DNA of 10,733 bases from Deltaproteobacteria bacterium (GCA_004356685.1 SMWS01000057.1:1-10733), one strand, 5' to 3'. Positions 1-6,046 are shown, counted from the first letter of the stretch. Notes: generated from the sequence alone by a model not told the origin. Translations and numbers: made by a program.

Positions 1-131
1 ATCTGTCGCGATCCCGAATATGATTCCAGATAATCTCTCAGCACGGCATTTACAGAAGTTCCCTGCTTCAGTGCCTTGATTCTTGCAAGCTTTAAAACTT
101 CTTCATCAATAGAAATTGTTAAATTTGCCAT
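1..131 (-). CDS. Ribbon-helix-helix (antitoxin/CopG-type) DNA-binding protein, partial at the left edge
   Basis: The first 43 codons of a minus-strand gene are visible, starting at ATG (129-131) and running off the window. The translation begins MANLTISIDEEVLKLARIKA and continues through QGTSVNAVLRDYLESY. This is the ribbon-helix-helix pattern of VapB/CopG-like antitoxins: a short beta strand (LTISID, residues 4-9), a first helix (about 10-23), a turn containing G-T-S, and a second helix (about 27-38). Such proteins dimerise, bind repeats near their own promoter, and are often followed by a PIN-domain toxin. The gene downstream lies outside the window, so toxin pairing is not shown. No Shine-Dalgarno site precedes the ATG; the bases just upstream are instead occupied by a 10-bp direct repeat. 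Solitary RHH regulators look the same over this length. Confidence 0.75.
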   Translation of the reverse strand, partial: MANLTISIDEEVLKLARIKALKQGTSVNAVLRDYLESYSGSRQ

Positions 132-134
132 AGT

Positions 135-160
135 ATCAGTGTAAAACGTGATCAGTGTAA
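135..160. repeat. 10-bp direct repeat, candidate operator of the RHH gene
   Basis: ATCAGTGTAA occurs exactly at 135-144 and again at 151-160, one repeat every 16 bp, starting 3 bp upstream of the RHH start codon. Ribbon-helix-helix antitoxins commonly bind short repeats at their own start region, so autoregulation is a reasonable inference. The repeat itself is directly visible; its function is not shown. Confidence 0.5.
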
Positions 161-171
161 CAGAATATAAA

Positions 172-188
172 TGAGATATTTTATCTCA
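172..188. promoter_or_regulatory. 17-bp perfect palindrome (7-3-7) upstream of the RHH gene
   Basis: TGAGATA and TATCTCA flank a 3-base TTT centre. On the minus strand the palindrome overlaps a weak promoter-like pair: TTGAGA (complement of 184-189), then 16 bp, then TATTCT. It could be a second operator element for the RHH gene or a small hairpin. No T-run follows that would argue for a terminator. Confidence 0.3.
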
Positions 189-197
189 ACAGCGGTA

Positions 198-227
198 TTT
201 ACTACAAGGTGTTGGTCTAGATATAAT
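198..227 (+). promoter_or_regulatory. Sigma70-like promoter candidate facing right
   Basis: TTTACT (198-203) is followed after 18 bp by a perfect TATAAT (222-227). A transcript from here would start near 234. It would run into a short reading frame (241-411) and then antisense to the unrecognised gene at 311-694. The -35 match is only moderate, and AT-rich DNA yields such matches by chance. Apart from the repeats already listed and this site, 189-310 shows no convincing gene. Confidence 0.28.
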
Positions 228-310
228 ATAATGACGACTAATGGCGGAAACGTATAAGACTAAAGAGGTTTATGAAGCAGAAACTTCTAGGTGTTCTAAT
301 ATTTGGATGA

Positions 311-694
311 CTACCAACTACCATCAGGGGACAATAATAATGAAATGTCACTTGTTTCATCCAACCATTGATAGCCACTTAAACCTCCAGACTTGGAAAA
401 TGATTCAATGAGTCCTGCAATTTGTTCCCAGGTTTTCTGTGAAAGCATACACATAAAAAGACTATCGGAGTCAGATGCTAGAATGCCCTGGTCATCATCT
501 GCAACAATTAAAACCAGCTCGCAGTCATCTATTGGTGTGACAAAGTTCAAATCATGTAACGCAATACTTATGCTTGAACCTTGCGCAAGCTCGGCTACCT
601 TTGTTCTTAATCCGGCTGTTTCAATATCAGTAAACTCGTATAAACGTATAAGAGGACAATAAGGTGATCCATCAGCAATGTATTCGAGTTTCAT
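311..694 (-). CDS. Hypothetical acidic protein, 127 aa
   Basis: I do not recognise this family. The protein is soluble in character, with no signal peptide or membrane span. It is rich in Asp, Ser and Leu, with an acidic stretch IDDCELVLIVADDDQG at 55-70, three Cys (12, 58, 82) and a Trp-rich end (W89, W110, W127). The coding strand is chosen because its composition is protein-like, because a consensus -35 (TTGACA) with an acceptable -10 lies upstream at 759-787, and because the opposite-strand frame is Ser/Cys-rich and looks like a shadow. The ATG at 692-694 has only a weak AAGATA-type ribosome site. It stands alone between the RHH gene and the crotonase, in the most accessory-looking part of the window. 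An immunity-like or accessory role is conceivable, but nothing in the sequence shows one. Confidence 0.6.
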   Translation of the reverse strand: MKLEYIADGSPYCPLIRLYEFTDIETAGLRTKVAELAQGSSISIALHDLNFVTPIDDCELVLIVADDDQGILASDSDSLFMCMLSQKTWEQIAGLIESFSKSGGLSGYQWLDETSDISLLLSPDGSW

Positions 695-757
695 AATATC
701 TTATATCTAACAGTTTTTTTATACTGAAGCATTTTTTAATAAAGATGAATAAAATAT

Positions 758-787
758 AATACTAGTATTTTGGCTTGCTACTGTCAA
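758..787 (-). promoter_or_regulatory. Promoter of the 127-aa gene with palindrome over the -10
   Basis: On the minus strand a consensus TTGACA (complement of 782-787) is followed after exactly 17 bp by TAGTAT (complement of 759-764). Transcription would start near 752, giving a leader of about 58 bases before the ATG at 694. A perfect 12-bp palindrome, AATACTAGTATT, occupies 758-769 and covers the -10, which is a typical place for a repressor site. No gene is seen between 695 and 980; the rest of that gap is AT-rich, with only a short GAACC-T-GGTTC palindrome at 854-864. Confidence 0.45.
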
Positions 788-980
788 TACTAAAAAATTA
801 TAACTAGGAATATAAATATTAGTGACACTATATTTATATAGAAGATCAATTAAGAACCTGGTTCCAGAATTGCCGAATAAGCAACTAAACTCCTATCTAG
901 AAATTCCCATCACAGATAGAGCCGTTTCCTTCTGCAGACTGAGCTGTACCAAAAGAATTAATCGTAATGGTTATACATGA

Positions 981-1772
981 TTATTTACCTTTAAAGACAG
1001 GTTTTCTCTTCTCAGAAAAAGCTTTCTGACCTTCTTTATAATCTGAACTGCTTTGAACCTCTAAGATCATTTCAATAAGCTTATCTTCTTGTTCACTGCT
1101 TAGATTTTGGTTTTCCTGCCATTTGTTAATCATAAATTTCATCGTTTTCACAGACAGTGGGGCGTTTTGAGAGATTTCCTGAGCGAGATTTAGAGTATAT
1201 TCTTCAATTTCTTCACTAGATTTAACAATATTTACAAGCCCAATTCTTTCAGCCTTACTTCCGTCTATTGGATTTCCAATTAAAAACATTTCTTTTGTGT
1301 ATCCTGATCCAATCAGGTTTAAAAATTTTCTTATTCCGGCATATGAATATAAAACCCCAAGTTTTGCAGGGGGCATGCCCAGTTTTGCATGAAGAGCGCA
1401 AACTCTATAGTCGCAGCTAATCGCAATTTCAAGTCCTGCGCCAAATGCATGTCCATTTATCATTGCAATCACAGGGTAGGGGAAATCTTCTATACTTTTT
1501 GCGGCCATAGGCAGGTGATTGCTTCCATCCTGATTTTTTATCATGTCATTTTCACCTATTGCATGAATATCATATCCTGATGAAAATGCTTTATCACCCT
1601 GCCCTCTAATAACCACACATCTTGTATTACCGACTTTTTTCAGATCGTTTAATATCTCTTTTATGCCATCGAGTATAGACGGAGTAACCAGATTTCTTTT
1701 CTCCGGTCTGTTTATTGTAAGTATTGAGACGGAGCCTCTATTTTCAACAATTAATTCATTATTTTCTGGCAC
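981..1772 (-). CDS. Crotonase-family enzyme, methylmalonyl-CoA decarboxylase-like
   Basis: This 263-residue enoyl-CoA hydratase/isomerase superfamily protein acts on an acyl-CoA in the cytosol. The oxyanion-hole elements are visible: FSSGYDIH (63-70) and NGHAFGAGLE (106-115). Glu115 matches one catalytic Glu of classical crotonase. The second Glu position is replaced: GMPPAKLGVLYSYAGI (132-147) has Pro where hydratases have Glu. From memory, that stretch, the Tyr142 in it and the C-terminal SSDYKEGQKAFSEKRKPVFKG resemble E. coli ScpB/YgfG, the methylmalonyl-CoA decarboxylase. The ScpB active-site His is Tyr67 here. A plain hydratase is therefore less likely, though the substrate stays open. 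The start is GTG (1770-1772), supported by a strong GGAGG 7 bases upstream. An operator-like palindrome pair lies just beyond. No methylmalonyl-CoA mutase or CoA transferase is adjacent. Confidence 0.85.
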   Translation of the reverse strand: MPENNELIVENRGSVSILTINRPEKRNLVTPSILDGIKEILNDLKKVGNTRCVVIRGQGDKAFSSGYDIHAIGENDMIKNQDGSNHLPMAAKSIEDFPYPVIAMINGHAFGAGLEIAISCDYRVCALHAKLGMPPAKLGVLYSYAGIRKFLNLIGSGYTKEMFLIGNPIDGSKAERIGLVNIVKSSEEIEEYTLNLAQEISQNAPLSVKTMKFMINKWQENQNLSSEQEDKLIEMILEVQSSSDYKEGQKAFSEKRKPVFKGK

Positions 1773-1779
1773 AATTATT

Positions 1780-1784
1780 CCTCC
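1780..1784 (-). promoter_or_regulatory. Strong Shine-Dalgarno deciding the GTG start of the crotonase
   Basis: On the minus strand GGAGG lies 7 bases before the GTG at 1770-1772. No ATG in frame is better placed, so GTG is the most likely start. Confidence 0.8.
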
Positions 1785-1792
1785 ATCTACAG

Positions 1793-1824
1793 GTTGTAAT
1801 TACAATGATATTGTATGTTACAAC
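1793..1824. promoter_or_regulatory. Two tandem palindromes, operator candidate for the crotonase
   Basis: A perfect 12-bp palindrome TTGTAATTACAA (1794-1805) is followed by a second imperfect copy, TTGTA-TGT-TACAA (1811-1823). The outer arms GTTGTAA (1793-1799) and TTACAAC (1818-1824) also pair, as do TACAAT and ATTGTA (1801-1815). The TTGTA...TACAA half-site in two copies looks like a site for a dimeric repressor, for example of the TetR type. It lies just upstream of the crotonase ribosome site and overlaps a minus-strand TACAAT that could be its -10. No regulator gene is adjacent, so the protein that binds is unknown. The divergent FmdB-like operon starts about 80 bp further right. Confidence 0.45.
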
Positions 1825-1901
1825 TAAATAAATATATTGACTGGAATAATATCATCATTAGGTTAGTATAAAAAGCTTTAAATTCCAGGGGAGTATACAT
1901 A

Positions 1902-2399
1902 ATGCCAGTATTTGAATATGAATGTGATAGATGCATGGAAAGATACAATAAAGACATAGACAGCCTTGCAGAGAAACACAATAAAACCAACGCAACTAAA
2001 ATTTTTAAGGCTAACCCTGGTATACAATATATAGAGGTTACAGAAGGCAAAAGCAAGAAGCCAAAGTTCATTATGGGGGAACAAGGAGCAAGTGGTATAA
2101 GAAGATTTAAGTGGACTCTTGAAACAAAAGATGTTTTGTATATGGAGCTCATAGATTTCAAGTTCAGCGAGCTTGTATACAACAAAGAAGAAGAGAAAGA
2201 TATAAAATGTCCAATATGCAAAAAGCACAAATGGGTTAGAAGAATATTTTCTACTTTCAAGGCTATTTTTGATGACAAGAACAAGCGTGCTCCAGTACCT
2301 GGAGATGATTTAAAGTTTCATACCGATTATAAAATAATGAAAGATGAAGAACAAGCTAACTGGGTAGGACAAGAGTTTTTGAATGAACGTTTCAAATAA
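1902..2399 (+). CDS. FmdB-like split zinc-ribbon protein, copy 1 (165 aa)
   Basis: The N-terminus MPVFEYECDRC is the hallmark of FmdB-family regulatory zinc ribbons (Cys8, Cys11). In the usual family the second Cys pair follows within roughly 20 residues. Here it is at KCPICKKHKWVRRIFSTF (Cys103, Cys106), whose C-x2-C...V-x3-FS-x-F tail is again FmdB-like. About 90 residues of unrecognised sequence therefore split the ribbon; they include IQYIEV (41-46) and a basic stretch near 50-70. A tail of about 45 charged residues follows. The gene starts at ATG with GGGGAG 8 bases upstream and is followed 20 bp later by a paralogue with identical Cys spacing. A poor promoter candidate (TTGACT at 1837-1842, TATAAA near 1867) precedes it. 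FmdB proteins have been proposed as regulators of amide or formamide use; I would not assign that here. Confidence 0.75.
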   Translation: MPVFEYECDRCMERYNKDIDSLAEKHNKTNATKIFKANPGIQYIEVTEGKSKKPKFIMGEQGASGIRRFKWTLETKDVLYMELIDFKFSELVYNKEEEKDIKCPICKKHKWVRRIFSTFKAIFDDKNKRAPVPGDDLKFHTDYKIMKDEEQANWVGQEFLNERFK

Positions 2400-2419
2400 G
2401 TAAAAGGAGATATATATAG

Positions 2420-2902
2420 ATGCCGCTTTTTGAATTTGAATGTATCAATTGCAGAAAAGGGATAGAGGATTCATTAACTCTTATACAAAAAAAAGTTGAT
2501 AAAAAAGTTCTAACCCAACTAGTTAGCAAATTTGACAACATTTACAGAATTGAGGTTATAGATCTTAAGAATAAAAAGATTGTCGCAGATTATGGAAAGA
2601 AAAATGCCGATAGATCTATCTTAGATTTTTATTTTGAAGAGGGAGCAAAGGTAGTTTTCTTTAACTCTGAAAACTACCGCTTTACAGATCTTATATATGA
2701 TGAAAGTGATAAAGAGAAAATTAAGTGTCCGTTTTGTAAATCAAAAAACGTTGAAAAAGTATTTTCCAGCTTTGCATTCACCAGTGATTTATCTACTAAT
2801 ATGCCAATGCCTGATATGTCTGGCCTTCCTGCTAGTGTTAGAAAAAATATGATGCTTACGGGTTATGTTGAAGAAAAAGACAGGCCTAAGAAAAATAGAT
2901 AG
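2420..2902 (+). CDS. FmdB-like split zinc-ribbon protein, copy 2 (160 aa)
   Basis: This is a paralogue of the preceding gene. MPLFEFECINC carries Cys8 and Cys11, and IKCPFCKSKNVEKVFSSF carries Cys103 and Cys106, exactly the same positions as in copy 1. The inserted segments also align: IYRIEV at 41-46 matches IQYIEV, and FTDLIYDESDKEKIKC matches FSELVYNKEEEKDIKC. The C-terminal tails differ; this one is Met/Pro-rich (NMPMPDMSGLP, 127-137) and ends in basic residues. AAGGAG at 2404-2409 serves as ribosome site, 10 bases before the ATG. The 20-bp gap to copy 1 and the shared strand indicate one operon. The gene converges on hisIE with 20 bp between the stop codons and no evident terminator hairpin. 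The substrate or partner is unknown; zinc binding by the two Cys pairs is the only firm inference. Confidence 0.75.
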   Translation: MPLFEFECINCRKGIEDSLTLIQKKVDKKVLTQLVSKFDNIYRIEVIDLKNKKIVADYGKKNADRSILDFYFEEGAKVVFFNSENYRFTDLIYDESDKEKIKCPFCKSKNVEKVFSSFAFTSDLSTNMPMPDMSGLPASVRKNMMLTGYVEEKDRPKKNR

Positions 2903-2922
2903 CGGCAGCAAAATATTTAGCT

Positions 2923-3585
2923 TTAATCTCTCCCGTACGATTCTTTGGTTTTTCCGAACCTTTTTCCAAGCTCTTTATAAATATCGTCTGGCTTGATTTC
3001 AAAATAGCTCATCGCGATTAAGGAGTGAAACCACAGGTCGGCTACTTCGTATATAATTTCATCTTTGTCCTTATTCTTTGCTCCTATAATCACTTCGCCG
3101 GCTTCTTCTCCAATCTTCTTTAAGATTTTGTCTAAACCTTTTTCAAAGAGCCCGCTTACATATGAATTTTCTTTTCTGTTTGTTTTTCTGTCTTCAATAA
3201 CCTTATATATATCATCGAGAGTCTTTAGTGGTATAGAATTTAGAAAATCGGGAGATAGCTGCTTTGTGCCATCAAGTTTTGTAAAAAAACAGGTTTTCTC
3301 GTTGGTATGGCATGCGACACCCTTTTGCTTTACAGTGTATAAAATTACGTCTCTGTCGCAGTCATAGTAGATGTCGATAAGTTTTTGCGTGTTTCCGGAC
3401 TGCTCACCCTTCATCCATATTTTATTTCTGGACCTGCTAAAGTAGTGGGCTTTTTTGGTATCGACACTGAGTTTGATTGTCTCCCTGGTTCCATAGGCAA
3501 ACATTAGAACCTGTCCATCCTCAGCATTTTGAACAATAATAGGAATCAGCTCTTTTTCATCAAATTTCAATAAATCTAAATTCAT
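2923..3585 (-). CDS. hisIE: Bifunctional phosphoribosyl-AMP cyclohydrolase / phosphoribosyl-ATP diphosphatase
   Basis: This 220-residue fusion carries out the second and third steps of histidine synthesis in the cytosol. The N-terminal HisI domain (about 1-110) shows WMKGEQSGNTQ (57-67), YDCDRD (74-79), GVACHT (89-94) and TCF (98-100); the Asp and Cys residues are the magnesium and zinc ligands of this family. The C-terminal HisE domain (about 122-220) has the MazG-like acidic helix pattern KIGEEAGEVIIGAK (157-170) and YEVADLWFHSL (179-189), whose Glu and Asp residues bind magnesium. The HisI-then-HisE order and the length are usual for the fusion. The ATG at 3583-3585 lacks a visible Shine-Dalgarno site. 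No other his genes are in the window, so histidine genes are scattered in this genome or lie elsewhere. It is divergent from rpoZ across 131 bp. Confidence 0.95.
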   Translation of the reverse strand: MNLDLLKFDEKELIPIIVQNAEDGQVLMFAYGTRETIKLSVDTKKAHYFSRSRNKIWMKGEQSGNTQKLIDIYYDCDRDVILYTVKQKGVACHTNEKTCFFTKLDGTKQLSPDFLNSIPLKTLDDIYKVIEDRKTNRKENSYVSGLFEKGLDKILKKIGEEAGEVIIGAKNKDKDEIIYEVADLWFHSLIAMSYFEIKPDDIYKELGKRFGKTKESYGRD

Positions 3586-3716
3586 AGTAAGTTAATAAGT
3601 TTATACATAGTTCCTTATTTAGGATAATTAATAAATCTTAGCATTATAGTTGTATAAATCTGAATATAAAGTAAATTGCTAGTTTTATTAATTAGAAATT
3701 ACATCAGGAGTGTTAA

Positions 3717-3926
3717 ATGGCAAGAGTAACTATAGAAGATTGTTTAGAGAAGGTTGAAAATAGATTTGCACTGTCAATCACTGCAATGAAGAGATCAAAG
3801 CAGCTTGTCAAGGGTGCCCTTGCCCTATCAACTGAAAAAGGTAATAAAGATGTAGTTACAGCTTTAAGGGAAATTGCAGAGGGCAAAGTTAAGGTGATTT
3901 ATCCTGAAGATCCTGATAGATATTGA
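3717..3926 (+). CDS. rpoZ: DNA-directed RNA polymerase omega subunit
   Basis: At 69 residues this is a normal-to-short omega subunit, which binds the beta-prime C-terminus and helps assemble RNA polymerase. The family signature is clear: MARVTIEDCLEKVENRFALS at the N-terminus, then AMKRSKQLVKGA (23-34), and the conserved helix VVTALREIAEGKV (46-58). AGGAG at 3706-3710 sits 6 bases before the ATG. It is transcribed away from hisIE. The usual partners of rpoZ (gmk, spoT/relA) are not next to it here. This gene is the main evidence that the DNA is bacterial rather than archaeal. Confidence 0.95.
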   Translation: MARVTIEDCLEKVENRFALSITAMKRSKQLVKGALALSTEKGNKDVVTALREIAEGKVKVIYPEDPDRY

Positions 3927-3963
3927 TTATATCCAGATATAGTGTTTATGTTTTTCTATACTA

Positions 3964-3987
3964 ATTATTAGCTAGCAGTCTAATAAT
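3964..3987 (+). other. AT-rich stem-loop between rpoZ and hyuA
   Basis: ATTATTAG (3964-3971) and CTAATAAT (3980-3987) form a perfect 8-bp stem with an 8-base loop, 38 bp after the rpoZ stop. It is not followed directly by a T-run, so it is not a classical intrinsic terminator. It may still limit read-through or be chance in AT-rich DNA. Confidence 0.3.
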
Positions 3988-4047
3988 ATTGCTCTCCGTT
4001 TGTGTCTTCAATTTAAACTAGAACGACTGATTAATTTTTTTTTATAT

Positions 4048-5991
4048 ATGAGAATTGGAATTGATACAGGCGGAACATTTACAGATTTTGTTGTCCTTGT
4101 TGACGGTGAATTCTCAGTTCACAAAGAACTGTCAACACCAATAGATCCTTCCATTGCAATTTACCAAGGCATAAAAAAACTCATAGGTGATAAACTTGAC
4201 GGTACCTATATATATCACGGGACAACTATAGCAACTAATGCGCTTCTTGAAAGAAAGGGTTCTAAAATAGTACTGATCACCACAAAGGGCTTTGAGGATA
4301 TAATCGAGATTGGAAGGCAAAACAGAAAAGAGCTTTATAACATCTTTGAGCAAGAAACAAAGCCTCTGGTCGAGAGACCCTACAGAGTAGGCATAAAAGA
4401 AAGAGCCGATTTTAAGGGCAATATTTTAGAGCAAATTAGCAAAGCAGAAATGTTAAAGCTAAAAAACAAAATCAAAAAGCTAAAACCAGAAGCGATAGCT
4501 ATTTCGTTAATAAACTCATATGCCAGTTCTAAAAATGAATTAATAGTAGAAAATTTGTTAAAAGATTTAGGAATACCAATTAGTGTTTCATCCAGGATTT
4601 TGCCTGAGTTTAGGGAATATGAAAGAACATCGACAGTTGTTATAAATGCATATTTGATAAAAAAAGTTTTTAGTTATATGAACAATTTAAAAGTGAGGCT
4701 CAAACAATCAAAGATTTTTGTTCTGCAGTCAAACGGGGGGTTGATCAGTACTGAGCAAGCTGGCAGTGAGCCTGTAAGGATACTTTTGTCCGGCCCTGCT
4801 GGAGGAGTTGTAGGAGCGTTTAAGATTGCTGAAAAAGTAGGAATGAATAAGATTATGACTTATGATATGGGGGGCACTTCTACGGATGTATCGTTGTGTG
4901 ACGGGTCCATTAAATTTTCAAATATTAATACAGTTGATAATCTTGCTGTGAATGTGCCTATGGTGGATGTGAAAACCATAGGAGCCGGGGGAGGTTCCAT
5001 AGCATATATCGATCCTGGCGGAGCCCTTAAGGTCGGCCCCGAGAGTGCGGGTTCAGACCCAGGACCTGCCTGTTACGGGAAGGGAGACAGGCCGACTGTA
5101 ACTGATGCAAATGTAGTTTTAGGTAGAATAAATCCCGATTATTTCTTAGGCGGTGAAATGAAAATATTTAAAGACAGGTCTGCAAGAGCCCTAAGAAAAC
5201 TGTCTAAACAACTGGGAATAAGTACCTTAGAACTTGCTTCTGGAATTATTGAGGTAGCAAATGCTAATATGGAAAAGGCACTCAGAGTCATTTCATTAGA
5301 AAGAGGGTATGACCCTCGGGAGTTTGCACTTTTTTCGTTTGGCGGGGCAGGGGGTTTACATGCCTGTGAACTGGCGAGAGGACTTGGTATATCAAAAGTA
5401 ATTTTCCCCAGTAATCCCGGAGTTCTTTCTGCCTTGGGAATGCTTATTGCCGATTACTTCAGAGACTATAGCATGTCGGTGTTTTTCAATAGTGAAAAAG
5501 ACGATTTTCAAAAAATCAGTAAAGCATTTAGAAGATTAGAAAAGAGACCAGAAAAGGAATATACAAGAGAATGTATTAAGTATGAATACTACATTGATGC
5601 AAGGTATAAAAGGCAATCACATGAATTAATCATTCCATTTAATAAAAGCTTTATCAAAACCTTTCACAATGAGCATAAAAAAAAGTATGGATATTCACAA
5701 AGTGATAATATAGTAGAAATAGTAAATATTAGATTAAGAGCATTAAGCAAAAAAGTAGATTTTAAAATTCCAGAATGTACAAAAGTAAGAAAACAAGTCA
5801 CATTTACGAAGAGTGATATTTTCTATAATAATAAAAATGTTTTATCCAGGATCTACAGTAGAGATGACTTTTATTCAGGATATAAATTTAGGGGACCTGC
5901 TATCGTTTTAGAAAAAACATCTACACTGTTTGTAACCCCTGGATTTAATTGTCAGATAGAGAATTATGGAAACATAATTGCAACATGTTAA
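4048..5991 (+). CDS. hyuA: HyuA-type hydantoinase/5-oxoprolinase subunit A
   Basis: This 647-residue protein belongs to the ATP-dependent hydantoinase/oxoprolinase family (related also to acetone and acetophenone carboxylase subunits). The A subunit carries the ASKHA-like ATP-binding core. Visible motifs are GIDTGGTFTDF (4-14), SGPAGGVVGA (248-257), YDMGGTSTDVSL (272-283), IGAGGGSIA (311-319), GPESAGSDPGPACYG (330-344), TDANVVLG (352-359) and FGGAGGLHA (431-439). The C-terminus (RGPAIVLEKTSTLFVTPG...YGNIIATC) is the normal family ending, so the gene is complete. I start it at ATG 4048, because DTGGTFTD then sits a few residues from the N-terminus as in relatives; an upstream TTG would add 16 unrelated residues. 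No Shine-Dalgarno site is visible, only a 9-T run and TATAT. The partner HyuB is missing on both sides, so the substrate cannot be named. Confidence 0.9.
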   Translation: MRIGIDTGGTFTDFVVLVDGEFSVHKELSTPIDPSIAIYQGIKKLIGDKLDGTYIYHGTTIATNALLERKGSKIVLITTKGFEDIIEIGRQNRKELYNIFEQETKPLVERPYRVGIKERADFKGNILEQISKAEMLKLKNKIKKLKPEAIAISLINSYASSKNELIVENLLKDLGIPISVSSRILPEFREYERTSTVVINAYLIKKVFSYMNNLKVRLKQSKIFVLQSNGGLISTEQAGSEPVRILLSGPAGGVVGAFKIAEKVGMNKIMTYDMGGTSTDVSLCDGSIKFSNINTVDNLAVNVPMVDVKTIGAGGGSIAYIDPGGALKVGPESAGSDPGPACYGKGDRPTVTDANVVLGRINPDYFLGGEMKIFKDRSARALRKLSKQLGISTLELASGIIEVANANMEKALRVISLERGYDPREFALFSFGGAGGLHACELARGLGISKVIFPSNPGVLSALGMLIADYFRDYSMSVFFNSEKDDFQKISKAFRRLEKRPEKEYTRECIKYEYYIDARYKRQSHELIIPFNKSFIKTFHNEHKKKYGYSQSDNIVEIVNIRLRALSKKVDFKIPECTKVRKQVTFTKSDIFYNNKNVLSRIYSRDDFYSGYKFRGPAIVLEKTSTLFVTPGFNCQIENYGNIIATC

Positions 5992-6026
5992 TATTCCATT
6001 TCATTTTTTAAATAAAAAGGGACCAG

Positions 6027-6046
6027 ATATGAGTAAATATGAGTAA
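6027..6046 (+). repeat. 10-bp exact tandem duplication at a start codon
   Basis: ATATGAGTAA occurs twice head to tail (6027-6036 and 6037-6046), duplicating the ATG. The first ATG (6029) has an AAGGGA ribosome site at a good distance but now opens only a five-residue frame (MSKYE, stop). The second ATG (6039) opens the oxidoreductase stub. Because the unit is 10 bp, the two starts are in different frames. Confidence 0.8.

Noticed and set aside
393..662. Plus-strand 89-codon frame opposite the 127-aa gene
   Set aside because: Composition is Ser/Cys-rich and shadow-like, with no ribosome site. The minus-strand frame is longer and has a near-consensus promoter.
1837..1872. TTGACT / TATAAA as the promoter of the FmdB-like operon
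   Set aside because: The spacing of 24 bp is too long for a standard sigma70 promoter and the alternative TAGTAT is at 21 bp, so I mention it only as a poor candidate.
1787..2284. Long minus-strand reading frames opposite the first FmdB-like gene
   Set aside because: They are rich in Leu, Ser, Phe and Tyr, as expected for the antisense of AT-rich coding DNA. The plus strand has a good ribosome site, zinc-ribbon motifs and a paralogue.
3065..3367. Plus-strand frame within hisIE
   Set aside because: It lies wholly antisense to a gene with unmistakable HisI and HisE motifs.
4035..4043. T-run before hyuA as an intrinsic terminator of rpoZ
   Set aside because: No stem immediately precedes the T-run; the nearest stem (3964-3987) is almost 50 bases upstream.
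4000..4047. 5' extension of hyuA from a TTG codon
   Set aside because: The added 16 residues (LQFKLERLINFFLY...) are unlike HyuA N-termini, whereas MRIGIDTGGTFTD from the ATG at 4048 is the usual beginning. The extension has no ribosome site.
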